NCBI GenBank assembly: GCA_026984935.1 | Contig: JALSRD010000106.1 | Coordinates: forward strand, 1 to 64,000 | Source of the DNA: Desulfobacterales bacterium | GTDB lineage: Bacteria; Desulfobacterota; Desulfobacteria; Desulfobacterales; JALSRD01 | DNA length: 64,000 nt | Direction of reading: 5' to 3' | Part shown: positions 54,145 through 63,549 of the stretch, in pieces | Position numbering within the stretch: position 1 is the first letter of the stretch | How the letters are laid out: the number at the start of each line of letters is the position of its first letter | Made by a program: the position numbers and the translations under genes | The notes under the pieces: generated by a model | Database searches by the model: none | Seen by the model: only the letters and a program-made list of their open reading frames with translations | What the model was told of the DNA's origin: nothing

Positions 54145-54915
54145 TCAATGGACGGTCTGGCGGTTCATTATTTCACGGGCCAGGGCAAAATAGCTTTTGG
54201 CCCCGGCGGAAGCGGCATCGTAAAGCAAAATCGGTTTACCGAAGCTGGGCGCCTCCCCCAGCCGGACGTTCCGGGGAACGCGGGTCTTGAACACCAGGTG
54301 CTTGAAGTACCGCCCCGCCTCCTCAGCCACCTGCCGCGAAAGATTGGTGCGTTTGTCGTACATGGTCAGCAGAATTCCGGCAATTCTCAAATGCGGATTG
54401 AACCCGCTGCGGATGCGCTTGACGGTCTGCAGCAACTGGCCCAGGCCCTCCAGGGCGTAAAACTCGCACTGCAGCGGAATCAGCATGGCATCGGCGGCGG
54501 TCAGTGCATTGACCGTCAACAGGCTCAATGAGGGGGGGCAGTCGATAATAATGTACTCGAAACGCCGCTCCAGGCCGGCCAGCATTTTCTTTAGTTGTAT
54601 TTCACGGTTCGGGTGGGACATCATTTCGACCTCGAAACCGGTCAGTTCAACCCGCGCGGGGATCACTTTGAGGGTTTCGATTTCACTGTCCATGATCAGA
54701 CTGCCCACGTCCGCCTCGCCGATCATGCCCTGATAGAGCGTGTGCTTGATGCCGTTTTTATCGATCCCCACTCCGGTCGTGGCGTTCCCCTGGGGGTCGC
54801 AGTCGACCAATAGCGTCTTTTTTTCGGAGGCAGCGAAAGCCGCCGCCAGGTTGACGGCCGTGGTGGTTTTACCCACGCCGCCTTTCTGGTTCGCGATGCA
54901 CATGATCCTGGTCAT
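54145..54915 (-). CDS. parA: Chromosome-partitioning ATPase ParA (Soj type)
   Basis: A 256-residue Walker ATPase with the deviant P-loop KGGVGKTTTAVNLAAAF, LLVDCDPQGNATTGVG and YIIIDCPPSLSLLT. It moves ParB-bound origins to the cell poles. ATG 54915 is preferred; GTG 54933 and ATG 54903 are also in frame. Confidence 0.94.
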   Translation of the reverse strand: MTRIMCIANQKGGVGKTTTAVNLAAAFAASEKKTLLVDCDPQGNATTGVGIDKNGIKHTLYQGMIGEADVGSLIMDSEIETLKVIPARVELTGFEVEMMSHPNREIQLKKMLAGLERRFEYIIIDCPPSLSLLTVNALTAADAMLIPLQCEFYALEGLGQLLQTVKRIRSGFNPHLRIAGILLTMYDKRTNLSRQVAEEAGRYFKHLVFKTRVPRNVRLGEAPSFGKPILLYDAASAGAKSYFALAREIMNRQTVH

Positions 54916-55139
54916 AACGTTTTGCAGTATCACAAAACCGGGGCTTTGAAAAGCTTACAACCACAACCGGCGTCCGTTTCAACCGCATCCAGCGGCATTT
55001 TCCCGCCGATTTCACTTGCCCTGCGCGGCGAAGGTGATTATACAATGAAAACGGCCGGTAAATATTTCTACGACAGACCGGAGGCCTGTGATGGCAGACC
55101 GGCCTTTGATACCGCCGGCGGCCGAAACGAGGAACCCCG

Positions 55140-56585
55140 ATGAAATCAATCCGCCCCTATGCGCTGCTGCTGAGTACCCTGTGTCTGGCGGTTCAGCTGT
55201 GCCTGGCACCCGCGGCCCGGGCGCTTTCGATCAAGGAGGAAAAAGAACTTTCGCGCAAATTCATGAAAATGGTCGACCGGCGTTTCCAGCTCATCCAGGA
55301 CCCCATGATCGTGGATTACGTCAATGCCGTGGGCCGGCGCATTCTGGCCGTCGTGCCGCCGCAGCCGTTTCACTATCGCTTTTTCGTCATCAAGGAGGCG
55401 GTATACAACGCCTTTGCCAGCCCGGCCGGAAAGATTTTTATTTACAGCGGGCTGCTCAAGGCCATGGACAACGAAGATGAGCTGGCCGGGATCCTGGCCC
55501 ATGAAATCGGCCACGTGGTCAGCCGCCATATTTCCCAGAAAATCAGCCAGGCCAAGAAAGTCAACATCGCCGCACTGGCTGGTCTGATCGCGGGTGTCTT
55601 TCTGGGCGCCTCGGGATCAGCGGCTATCGGCAACGCCCTGACCATCGGATCCATGGCCGCCGGACAGTCGATCATGCTGTCCCACAGCCGGCAGGATGAA
55701 GTCCAGGCGGATCAGCTGGGGGCCGTTTTCATGACGCGTGCAGGCTATGACGGCTCCGGAATGATTACCATGCTGCGTAAAATCCGCGCCCGGCAGTGGT
55801 TCGGCTCCGAACAGATCCCCACGTATATGATGACCCACCCGGGGCTGCCGCAGCGGCTGGCATACCTGGGGTCATGGCTGGCCAGCCACCCCGAGGCCCA
55901 CCACCGGCATTCCCATCGCGAGCAGCTGGCCTTCCGGATGATGCACGCCAGGCTCCTGGCCCTGTATGACGACGAGAACACGGCGCTTTCCACTTTTAAA
56001 CAGCAGGTGGCCCGCAGGCCGCAGGACGTGGCCGCACAGTATGGCTACGGCCTGGCGTTGTCGCGCAGCGGAAGCTACAAGGCCGCCATCGTGCACTTTC
56101 AAAAGGCCCTGGAAAAAACGGCCTTCAATCCCGACATCCTGGTCGAAGTGGGCCGCAACTACCTCAAGCTGGGCGAATTCGGGCATGCACGCAGTACCAT
56201 CCGCAGCGTCTTGAGCATTGCACCGCACCACCTGGAGGGGCTCTACACGCTGGGGCAGATCCAGCTGCAAAACGGGCAACTTCCCCAGGCGGTTAAAAGC
56301 TTCCAGGCGGTTTTGAAAAACCGGCGCGGCAAGGGCTATCGCAAGACGCTCTACCTTTTGGGAAAAGCCTACGCCGGCATGGGTGACAAGGCCAACGCCT
56401 ACTATTATCTGGGGCTCTACTATCGCAACCTGAAAGCCTATGACAACGCCATGTTTCAGCTGGAACGCGCCCTGGCCGAGGTCAAGGATGCACAGCGGCG
56501 CCGGCAGATCAAAACCCTGCTGCGTGAAATCGGCCGCCAGCGGGCCGAAGCGCGCAAGGCGGCGGGGAAAAAGGGCAGCGGGTAA
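55140..56585 (+). CDS. Periplasmic M48 metalloprotease with TPR repeats (BepA-like)
   Basis: A 481-residue exported protein. A signal peptide ends near residue 28 (LAPAARALS). The protease domain has H121-E-I-G-H125 and the third ligand glutamate in RQDEVQADQLG. TPR-like repeats follow from about 285 (VAAQYGYGLALSRSGSYKAAIVH, VEVGRNYLKLGEFGHAR). This is the BepA (YfgC) layout, which monitors outer-membrane LptD and barrel assembly. Divergent from parA. Confidence 0.92.
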   Translation: MKSIRPYALLLSTLCLAVQLCLAPAARALSIKEEKELSRKFMKMVDRRFQLIQDPMIVDYVNAVGRRILAVVPPQPFHYRFFVIKEAVYNAFASPAGKIFIYSGLLKAMDNEDELAGILAHEIGHVVSRHISQKISQAKKVNIAALAGLIAGVFLGASGSAAIGNALTIGSMAAGQSIMLSHSRQDEVQADQLGAVFMTRAGYDGSGMITMLRKIRARQWFGSEQIPTYMMTHPGLPQRLAYLGSWLASHPEAHHRHSHREQLAFRMMHARLLALYDDENTALSTFKQQVARRPQDVAAQYGYGLALSRSGSYKAAIVHFQKALEKTAFNPDILVEVGRNYLKLGEFGHARSTIRSVLSIAPHHLEGLYTLGQIQLQNGQLPQAVKSFQAVLKNRRGKGYRKTLYLLGKAYAGMGDKANAYYYLGLYYRNLKAYDNAMFQLERALAEVKDAQRRRQIKTLLREIGRQRAEARKAAGKKGSG

Positions 56586-56625
56586 TCCGGTAAACCGTGA
56601 TCGGCGTTGGTTTCGCTGCCGGGCG

Positions 56626-58653
56626 TCAACAGCGGTCGAAGTGCGAAAACTGCATGCTGAAGGTGCCGCGCCCCTGGGTTGCCGAGCGCAGCGCCGTGGA
56701 GTAGCCGAACATGCGCGCCAGTGGAACGGTGGCTTTAATCACCTGGCTGCCGCGGTGGTGCTCGATGGCCTCGATCTTGCCGTTGCGGGCGTTGAGTTCG
56801 CCGATAACGTCGCCCATGAAGGCTTCCGGCACAAACACCTCGACCTTCATGATGGGATCGAGCAGAAATGGTTTGCCTGCGGCCAGCGCCTCTTTGGTCG
56901 CCATGGAGGCGCTGACCTTGTATGCCAGTTCGCTCCCCAGCGATTCACGATAGGCGCCCCCGACCAGAACGGCCTCGACGTCCACCACCGGATACCCCAT
57001 CAGCGTACCGCTTTCCAGGGACTCCAGCACCCCCTCTTCAACAGCCGGGACAAAAGCCTGCGGGATGATGTCATCGGCGACTTGCGGCCGGAAAACATTC
57101 CCGCTGCTTCGCTGGCGGGGGCTCAAGCGCAACCGGACTTCGGCAAACATGTGGTGCCCGGCCACTTCGCGGTCAAACACCGCTGATCCCTCGCCGACCG
57201 ATCCGATGGTTTCGCGGAAAACCACCTGGGGTTTGCCCACGTTGACCTGGGTGTTGAATTCGCGCTGCATGCGGCTGATGATCACTTCCAGGTGCAGTTC
57301 CCCCATGCCGGACAATATGGCCTGCCCGGTGTCCTCGTCGTGGCGCAGGCGCAAGGTGGGGTCCTCGGCCATCAGCTTGTCCAGGACCTGGACCATCTTT
57401 TCCTGGTCCGCGTGGGTCTTGGGCTCCACGGCAACGGAAATGACGGGTTCGTAAACTTCTATTTTCTCCAGCAGCACCGGCTCGGCGGGATCGCAGAGCG
57501 TATCTCCGGTGGAAGACTCCTTGAGGCCCACCACGCCCACGATGCTGCCCGCGCCGGCGCTGTCGATACGCTCTCTCTTGTTGGCATGCATGCGCAGAAT
57601 GCGGGCGAGCTTTTCCTTCTTTTTCAGGCCCGGATTGTACACCGCCCCGCCCGCACGCAGCTGCCCGCGGTAGACTCTGACAAACGAGAGCCGGCGCCCC
57701 TCGACCATGGAAACCTTGAATATCAGTGCCGCCAGCGGGCCGTTGAGACGGGGTTCACAGGTCACCGTTGCCCCGCTTTCGGGATGCACACCCTGGATGG
57801 GCAGGATGTCCCGGGGGCTGGGCAGAAACTGCACGATGGCGTCCAGCAGCGGCTGGATGCCCTTGTTGCGCAGGGCCGATCCGCAAAGCACCGGCACGAG
57901 CTCCAGATCGATGGTTGCCCGGCGAATGACCTCGCAGATCTTGGCGCTTTCAACGGGGATCTCGGAGAGGTAGTCTTCCATGAGCTGGTCATCGAACTCG
58001 GCCAGCGTCTCCATGAGCTGTTCGCGGTAGGTATCGGCCGTCTGGCGATACTCGGCGGATATTTCCGTGCGGCTGAATTCGGCGCCCAGCGTACTTTCGT
58101 CCCAGGTGATCTGCTGCATACCGATCAGGTCGATGATACCGCTGAAATTGTCCTCAGCGCCCACCGGCAGCTGCAAAATCAGCGGAACTGCCCCCAGCCG
58201 TTCGCGCAGCATGTCGACCGTCCCGAAAAAATCGGCGCCCACGCGGTCCATTTTATTGACAAACGCGATCTTGGGCACCTTGTACTTGTCAGCCTGGCGC
58301 CAGACGGTTTCGGACTGTGGCTCAACCCCGCCGACGGCGCAGAATACACCGATGGCGCCGTCTAACACCCGCAGCGAACGTTCGACTTCGATGGTGAAAT
58401 CCACGTGCCCCGGGGTGTCGATGATCTGGACCTGGCAGTTTTTCCAGAGGCAGCTGGTGACGGCCGAAGTGATGGTGATCCCACGCTCCTGCTCGTCGGC
58501 CATCCAGTCCATGACAGCTTCACCGTCATGCACTTCACCCATTTTGTGGGACCGCCCGGTATAGTACAGGATCCTCTCGGTGACGGTGGTCTTGCCAGCG
58601 TCAATGTGGGCGATAATGCCGATATTGCGAATATTTTGAATAGTTGATTTCAT
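56626..58653 (-). CDS. fusA: Elongation factor G-like translational GTPase
   Basis: A 675-residue five-domain protein. G1 is [20 protein letters not shown], switch region [16 protein letters not shown]3 DTPGHVDF, G4 NKMD. Domain IV/V ends [22 protein letters not shown]. It is shorter than classical EF-G (about 690-700), and the G domain differs at ITITSAVTS. It is not next to rpsL, rpsG or tuf, so it may be a second, EF-G2-type factor (inference). Confidence 0.92.
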   Translation of the reverse strand: MKSTIQNIRNIGIIAHIDAGKTTVTERILYYTGRSHKMGEVHDGEAVMDWMADEQERGITITSAVTSCLWKNCQVQIIDTPGHVDFTIEVERSLRVLDGAIGVFCAVGGVEPQSETVWRQADKYKVPKIAFVNKMDRVGADFFGTVDMLRERLGAVPLILQLPVGAEDNFSGIIDLIGMQQITWDESTLGAEFSRTEISAEYRQTADTYREQLMETLAEFDDQLMEDYLSEIPVESAKICEVIRRATIDLELVPVLCGSALRNKGIQPLLDAIVQFLPSPRDILPIQGVHPESGATVTCEPRLNGPLAALIFKVSMVEGRRLSFVRVYRGQLRAGGAVYNPGLKKKEKLARILRMHANKRERIDSAGAGSIVGVVGLKESSTGDTLCDPAEPVLLEKIEVYEPVISVAVEPKTHADQEKMVQVLDKLMAEDPTLRLRHDEDTGQAILSGMGELHLEVIISRMQREFNTQVNVGKPQVVFRETIGSVGEGSAVFDREVAGHHMFAEVRLRLSPRQRSSGNVFRPQVADDIIPQAFVPAVEEGVLESLESGTLMGYPVVDVEAVLVGGAYRESLGSELAYKVSASMATKEALAAGKPFLLDPIMKVEVFVPEAFMGDVIGELNARNGKIEAIEHHRGSQVIKATVPLARMFGYSTALRSATQGRGTFSMQFSHFDRC

Positions 58654-59213
58654 CTCACCAGCAGCATGTCGGCGGCAAAAGGCCGGCTCAGGTCGATGTG
58701 ACCGGCCAGCGTGACCGCCTCGCTTCCGTCGACCAGCAGGGTTACCGTCTCCACCTGGCCGATATTGAAAACCAGCGAGTCGACGATGGAAAAAACCGCC
58801 AGCAGTTCGGTCCGGCCGCCCCCCGGGAAATGCGCACGCAGGTCCGCGGAAAGATCCACCACCGCACGGTGGCCGTAGATGAAAAAAGCCCGCAGGGCCG
58901 TGCCGGCCGGCAGCGTGGGCAGCAAATCGCCGTGCGGCCCGGCGATGAGCGCCTGGACGATGGCACGGCCAAAAGCCGCCGCATCGCGGGGACGGTCGGT
59001 TACGCGCCTTTCGGCGTGCAAAAAACGATCCGTCCGGTCGGCAAAATACAGGTACAGCGGCAGATCTGGGCGCTGCACCCCATCCGCGGCATGCTGCCCG
59101 ACGGAAGTGTTGCCACTTTCAGACGCCCGCACGGACAACACATAACCGCCCAGTGTCCAGAACAACACCAAAATCGCGCATCCGCCAGCAGCGACGGCAG
59201 CGGGCCGTATCAT
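58650..59213 (-). CDS. GerMN-domain membrane-anchored protein
   Basis: About 187 residues. One N-terminal transmembrane helix ([22 protein letters not shown]) is followed by a GerMN domain: [64 protein letters not shown]. GerMN domains occur in spore and cell-wall proteins; the Gram-negative role is not defined. ATG 59213 was chosen from the anchor position. Its stop overlaps the EF-G start (ATGA). Confidence 0.85.
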   Translation of the reverse strand: MIRPAAVAAGGCAILVLFWTLGGYVLSVRASESGNTSVGQHAADGVQRPDLPLYLYFADRTDRFLHAERRVTDRPRDAAAFGRAIVQALIAGPHGDLLPTLPAGTALRAFFIYGHRAVVDLSADLRAHFPGGGRTELLAVFSIVDSLVFNIGQVETVTLLVDGSEAVTLAGHIDLSRPFAADMLLVR

Positions 59214-59503
59214 ACGATGCACGTACAAAGCGCTTTCCCCCGGCACAGCGGCCGCTCTTCCACGGTGGGCCCAAAAGACGCGGGCATCTGTTTATGCCCG
59301 CCACAGCAACTCGGCATCGCTGTCGGTGCGGCTGTCTGCCGGGTCCGGCGGTGAAAACAGCAGCGGGCCGGCGCCAGCCGGACCACAGGTTTATGGGAAT
59401 ACGCCTGCGATGTCAAGCAAAGATGGAAATGCCCGACCTGCATGCAGATTGACGCTCAGAGTTTCAGGCACTACATTCAAAGCGCAGGGAGGTGATGGGT
59501 GCA

Positions 59504-60307
59504 ATGACCCGACACAATGTGCACGAAAGGCTCTTTTTCGAACTTGCCGACCGCTTGGTCAAGATGCGGCGCCAGCCGGAACCCGCGCCACAGGCCCTGC
59601 GGGCTTGCCGCATCGTGGCGCACCGCGGCGAACATGACAACCGACACGTTCTTGAAAATACAATGGAAGCGTTTAAGCGGGCGGCAGACGCGGGCGTCTG
59701 GGGTCTCGAATTCGACCTGCGCTGGACAAAAGACCTGGTGCCGGTGGTCTTTCATGATGCGGACATGCTGCGGCTGTTCGGACGTCCTGTCCGTGTGCGC
59801 GATCTGCGCTTTCGGCGCCTGCGCACCGAGTTCCCGCTGGTACCGACGCTGGATGAGGTGCGCACGCATTTCGGCGGCCGCTGCCATCTGATGGTGGAGG
59901 TCAAAGCGGGCACATTTCGCGACCCTGTCCGCCAGGCGGAGATTCTGGCCGGGCACTTTACATCCCTTACGCCGGCGGTGGATTTCCATTTCATTTCACT
60001 GGACCCGCGGGAATTCGGCGCCGTCGGTTTTGTACCCCCGTCAGCCCTGCTTCCCATCGCGCGAACCAACGTGCGCCGCCTGGAGGCCCTGTGCCTGAAA
60101 AAAAATTACGGCGGACTCAACGGGCACTACCTGCTGATGGGCCGCGCGCTTCTGCGGCGCCTGCACGCCGCCGGCATGGCCGCCGGCACCGGTTTTGCCG
60201 GTTCCCGGAACTGCCTCTTTCGCGAGATCAACCGGGGGGTCGACTGGATTTTCTCGGACGCCGCCGCCACGCTGCAGCGGATCTGCAACATGGCTGGCAC
60301 GACATAG
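59504..60307 (+). CDS. Glycerophosphodiester phosphodiesterase family protein
   Basis: About 267 residues. The family core is IVAHRGEHDNRHVLENTMEAF, VWGLEFDLRWTKDLVPVVFHD and MVEVKAG. The usual catalytic HRG and metal glutamate/aspartate are kept, although the loop HRGEHDNRHVLENT is longer than the common HRGxxxxxPENT. ATG 59504 has AGGGAGG 11 bases upstream; ATG 59495 and GTG 59492 are in frame. No signal peptide is seen. Confidence 0.85.
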   Translation: MTRHNVHERLFFELADRLVKMRRQPEPAPQALRACRIVAHRGEHDNRHVLENTMEAFKRAADAGVWGLEFDLRWTKDLVPVVFHDADMLRLFGRPVRVRDLRFRRLRTEFPLVPTLDEVRTHFGGRCHLMVEVKAGTFRDPVRQAEILAGHFTSLTPAVDFHFISLDPREFGAVGFVPPSALLPIARTNVRRLEALCLKKNYGGLNGHYLLMGRALLRRLHAAGMAAGTGFAGSRNCLFREINRGVDWIFSDAAATLQRICNMAGTT

Positions 60308-60320
60308 ACAGCGGCATCCG

Positions 60321-61676
60321 TCAAACCGCTGGTGGTGCACCTGACGTCGTAAGTTCGGCGGCTTCGGCGCGGCCCCGCCGTTCATCGACAAAGCAGAGCA
60401 GCACGGCGCCTGCCAGAAAGAGCAAAAGCACCGAGGCAATGCCCCAGCGTGCGGCCAGATGCGCCGTCTGCCGGATCTGGGCGGGGCCGGCCGCCGGTGG
60501 CAGCAACAGCCGGCTGACCCCCAGGCTGACCCCACCCACCAGCACCGGCCCGATGATGGCGGCAAACTTGCCGAACATGTTGTAAAACCCGTAAAACTGG
60601 GCCGCCTGGCGCGCAGGAATCAGGCGCGCGTAAAAAGAGCGGCTGAGGGCCTGGATGCCGCCCTGGACCGTTCCGATGGCCAGGGCCAGAACAAAAAACT
60701 CCCCGCGGCGGGTCATCAGGCTGGCCGCCAGGGTTACCGCGCTGTAGATGCCGATGGCCAGGAAAATCGATTTGCGCACGCCCCAGCGGGATCCCAGCCG
60801 GCCGAAGAGCAGGGCCGCCGGGAAACCGACGAACTGCACGATCAGCAGGGCCACGATCATGCTGCCAGCATCGAATCCGATGGATATACCGTAATCCAGC
60901 GCCATGCGAATGACCGTGCCGACCCCGTCGATATAAAACCAGTAGGCCAGCAGGAAAAGCGAAAGGGTTTTTAAATGCCGAACCTGCCTGAAGGTGGCCG
61001 CCAGCTGTGAAAAACCGGCGTGCACCAGCCGCGGCGGGCGGCGGGCAACACCCACCGGACGGTCTTCGGGCACCCAGAAAAACGTAAAAAGCGTGAATCC
61101 TCCCCACCAGGCGGCCACCGAGACAAAACTGAAACGGATGGCGCCGGCGGCATCTGAAAAACCGAGCGCCGACGGGTGCATCACCAGGGCCACATCGGCC
61201 AGAAAAAGCAGGCCGCCGCCCAAATATCCCATGGCATACCCCAGGCTGGAGACCCGATCCAGGCTCTTTTCGCCGGCCACGAAGGGCAACAGGGCATCGT
61301 AAAAGATGTTGGCCCCGGAAAACCCGATGACGGCTGCCGCGTAAATCAGCACGGCCCACAGCCAGTGGCCGCGCCCCACCCCCGCCAAAAGGCCCGTCGC
61401 CAGCACACCCCAGCAGGCGAAAAACAGGAGAAAACCTTTTTTCTTGGAGCCCTGATCGGCCAGCGCCCCCAGCACCGGCGCCATCACGGCCACACACAGG
61501 CTGGCAATGGAATTGGCAAGCCCGAGCCGGGCCGTACTGAGGTTGACGTCGGTGCCGTAGTTCCAGAACTGTTTGAAAAAAATCGGGAAAAAGCCGGCCA
61601 TCACGACCGTGGCAAAGGCCGAATTGGCCCAGTCGTACATGGCCCAACCCCAGATGGGGCGGTCAATTTTCGACAT
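60321..61676 (-). CDS. MFS transporter, UMF1/Atg22-like
   Basis: About 451 residues with roughly 12 hydrophobic segments. The signature MYDWANSAFATVVMAGFFPIFF is followed by LGALADQGSKKKGFLLFF, VSSLGYAMGYLGGGL and the long C-terminal half. Bacterial UMF1 members probably export small solutes; the substrate is unknown. ATG 61676 was chosen (MSKIDRPIWGWAMYDW). Confidence 0.9.
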   Translation of the reverse strand: MSKIDRPIWGWAMYDWANSAFATVVMAGFFPIFFKQFWNYGTDVNLSTARLGLANSIASLCVAVMAPVLGALADQGSKKKGFLLFFACWGVLATGLLAGVGRGHWLWAVLIYAAAVIGFSGANIFYDALLPFVAGEKSLDRVSSLGYAMGYLGGGLLFLADVALVMHPSALGFSDAAGAIRFSFVSVAAWWGGFTLFTFFWVPEDRPVGVARRPPRLVHAGFSQLAATFRQVRHLKTLSLFLLAYWFYIDGVGTVIRMALDYGISIGFDAGSMIVALLIVQFVGFPAALLFGRLGSRWGVRKSIFLAIGIYSAVTLAASLMTRRGEFFVLALAIGTVQGGIQALSRSFYARLIPARQAAQFYGFYNMFGKFAAIIGPVLVGGVSLGVSRLLLPPAAGPAQIRQTAHLAARWGIASVLLLFLAGAVLLCFVDERRGRAEAAELTTSGAPPAV

Positions 61677-61801
61677 GCCGCTTTCCGACGGTGGCGATGT
61701 TCCCCGATGCATGGCCAGGATTAAAACTTGACAGGGTGCTTACTGTTTACCTACGAACGGTTGAATCCCATCGGCCGCTGGTCGGCCGCCTGAAGAAAGC
61801 G

Positions 61802-63538
61802 ATGATCTGCATGGTTTTTAAAAAAGCAGCCGCGGCCGCAACCCGGCGTTTCTCACCGCACCTCCAGCGGCGATGGACGGCCAGTTGGATCGCCCTTAGC
61901 GCGGTGCTGATGCTAACGGTGCTGCCGGCCCCGGCGGCAAACCCCGCCGACCCCGTTGCGGGCTTGCTGCGCAGCAAGATCGAACAGCGCCGGCAACGGC
62001 ATGCCTTTGTCTGCCAGGGGGAGATTCTCTGCGGCCTGGCCGTCATCCCGGCATTTTATGCCCGGCGTCATTACCTGCCGGCCTGGAGCCATGCGGGCCG
62101 GGTGCTGCCGGCGGCAGGCGAGCTTCTGAAGACTCTGGAACAGGCGTCGCAGGAGGGTCTCCGGCCCGCCGATTACCATCTGCACAAAATCAAGGCGCTG
62201 CTGGCCGATCTGGAGTCCCCGCCTCCGGGGGCTTCGCCCCCACCCGCCGCATGGGCGGACCTGGACCTGCTGCTCACGGACAGCTTCCTGCTGTATGCCG
62301 CCCACCTGACGGCCGGCCGTGTCAATCCCGAGACCTACGACCCGCAGTGGCTGGCCTTCAGCCCATCCGTTGATCTGGGAACCACCCTGAGCGCCGCACT
62401 GCGGTCGGGCAGCATTGCCGCCGGTCTGCGGCAGCTGGCACCGCCGCAACCCGGCTACACGCGCCTGAAAAATGCGCTGCAGCACTACCGGCAACTGGCC
62501 GCGGTCGGGGGTTGGCCGACGCTGCCGGCGGGCACGCGCCTCGGTCGAAACGACTGCGACGCACGGGTCCTGCTGCTGCGCCGGCGGCTGGCATCAAGCG
62601 GCGATCTGGCACCCGGCCGGGCTGACCCGGCCAACGAATGTTTCGATGCCCCGCTGGAAAGCGCGCTGATCGCCTATCAGCAGCGCAACCATCTGAAACC
62701 GGACGGTATCCTGGGGCCCGACACCCTGCGGGCGCTGAACGTCCCGCTAAAAAACCGCATCCGGCAGATCGTCATCAACCTCGAACGCTGGCGCTGGATT
62801 CCACGGGATCTCGGCCGCCGTCACATCCTGGTCGACATCGCCGATTTTCATCTGGCGCTTGTTGAGCGCGGGCAGGCGCTTCTCGGCATGCGTATTGTCG
62901 TGGGCCGATCCTACCGGCGTACACCGGTTTTCAGCAGCAAAATCACTTACCTGGTACTCAACCCGTACTGGAACGTTCCACGCCGCCTGGCCAGCAAAGA
63001 CATCCTCCCCAGGGTTCTGGCAGATCCGCTTTATCTCAAGCAGCAGAAAATCCGCATTTTTGAAAACTGGCGCGCCGATGCCCGCGAGATCGACGCGCAT
63101 ACCATCGACTGGAAGCACCTTAAAGGGCATCGCTTCCCCTACCGGATGCGGCAGGATCCCGGCCCCCAGAACGCCCTGGGCCGCATAAAGTTCATGTTCC
63201 CCAACCGTTTTTCGGTGTACCTGCACGACACGCCGCACCGCGAACTTTTTGCGCACTTTCAGCGGGATTTCAGTTCGGGATGCATCCGCGTCCAGCGGCC
63301 TGTATCGCTGGCCGTCGAACTGTTGAAGTACAATGCGGGATGGGACAGGGCCAAAATCAGCGCACGCATCGCCAGCGGGCAGCGCCGGGTCGTCGTGCTG
63401 AAAAAGCCGATCCGTATTCACCTGCTCTACCGGACCGCCTGGGTGGACGCGAGCGCAAAACTGCACTTCAGGCCCGACATCTACGGGCGTGACCGCCTGC
63501 TGGAAAAAGCGCTGCTGGCAAAACCCCCTGCCGGATAG
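61802..63538 (+). CDS. L,D-transpeptidase (YcbB/LdtD type)
   Basis: About 578 residues. A signal-anchor (WTASWIALSAVLMLTVLPAPAA) is followed by a scaffold domain, a peptidoglycan-binding domain (ALIAYQQRNHLKPDGILGPDTLRALN) and the YkuD catalytic domain with HDTPHRELF and C494 in FSSGCIRVQRP. It makes 3-3 crosslinks in peptidoglycan. The N-terminal start is uncertain; ATG 61802 or 61811 gives a good signal anchor. Confidence 0.9.
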   Translation: MICMVFKKAAAAATRRFSPHLQRRWTASWIALSAVLMLTVLPAPAANPADPVAGLLRSKIEQRRQRHAFVCQGEILCGLAVIPAFYARRHYLPAWSHAGRVLPAAGELLKTLEQASQEGLRPADYHLHKIKALLADLESPPPGASPPPAAWADLDLLLTDSFLLYAAHLTAGRVNPETYDPQWLAFSPSVDLGTTLSAALRSGSIAAGLRQLAPPQPGYTRLKNALQHYRQLAAVGGWPTLPAGTRLGRNDCDARVLLLRRRLASSGDLAPGRADPANECFDAPLESALIAYQQRNHLKPDGILGPDTLRALNVPLKNRIRQIVINLERWRWIPRDLGRRHILVDIADFHLALVERGQALLGMRIVVGRSYRRTPVFSSKITYLVLNPYWNVPRRLASKDILPRVLADPLYLKQQKIRIFENWRADAREIDAHTIDWKHLKGHRFPYRMRQDPGPQNALGRIKFMFPNRFSVYLHDTPHRELFAHFQRDFSSGCIRVQRPVSLAVELLKYNAGWDRAKISARIASGQRRVVVLKKPIRIHLLYRTAWVDASAKLHFRPDIYGRDRLLEKALLAKPPAG

Positions 63539-63549
63539 ACGGACCCTGC

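Noticed and set aside
53223-54915. parS site near parAB
   Set aside because: No TGTTTCACGTGAAACA or close match was found by eye. Several CACGTG words occur but without the flanking palindrome.
60382-61647. A 421-codon open frame in another frame of the UMF1 transporter gene
   Set aside because: Gly/Arg/His-rich composition without hydrophobic segments; the real transporter frame has the UMF1 signature.
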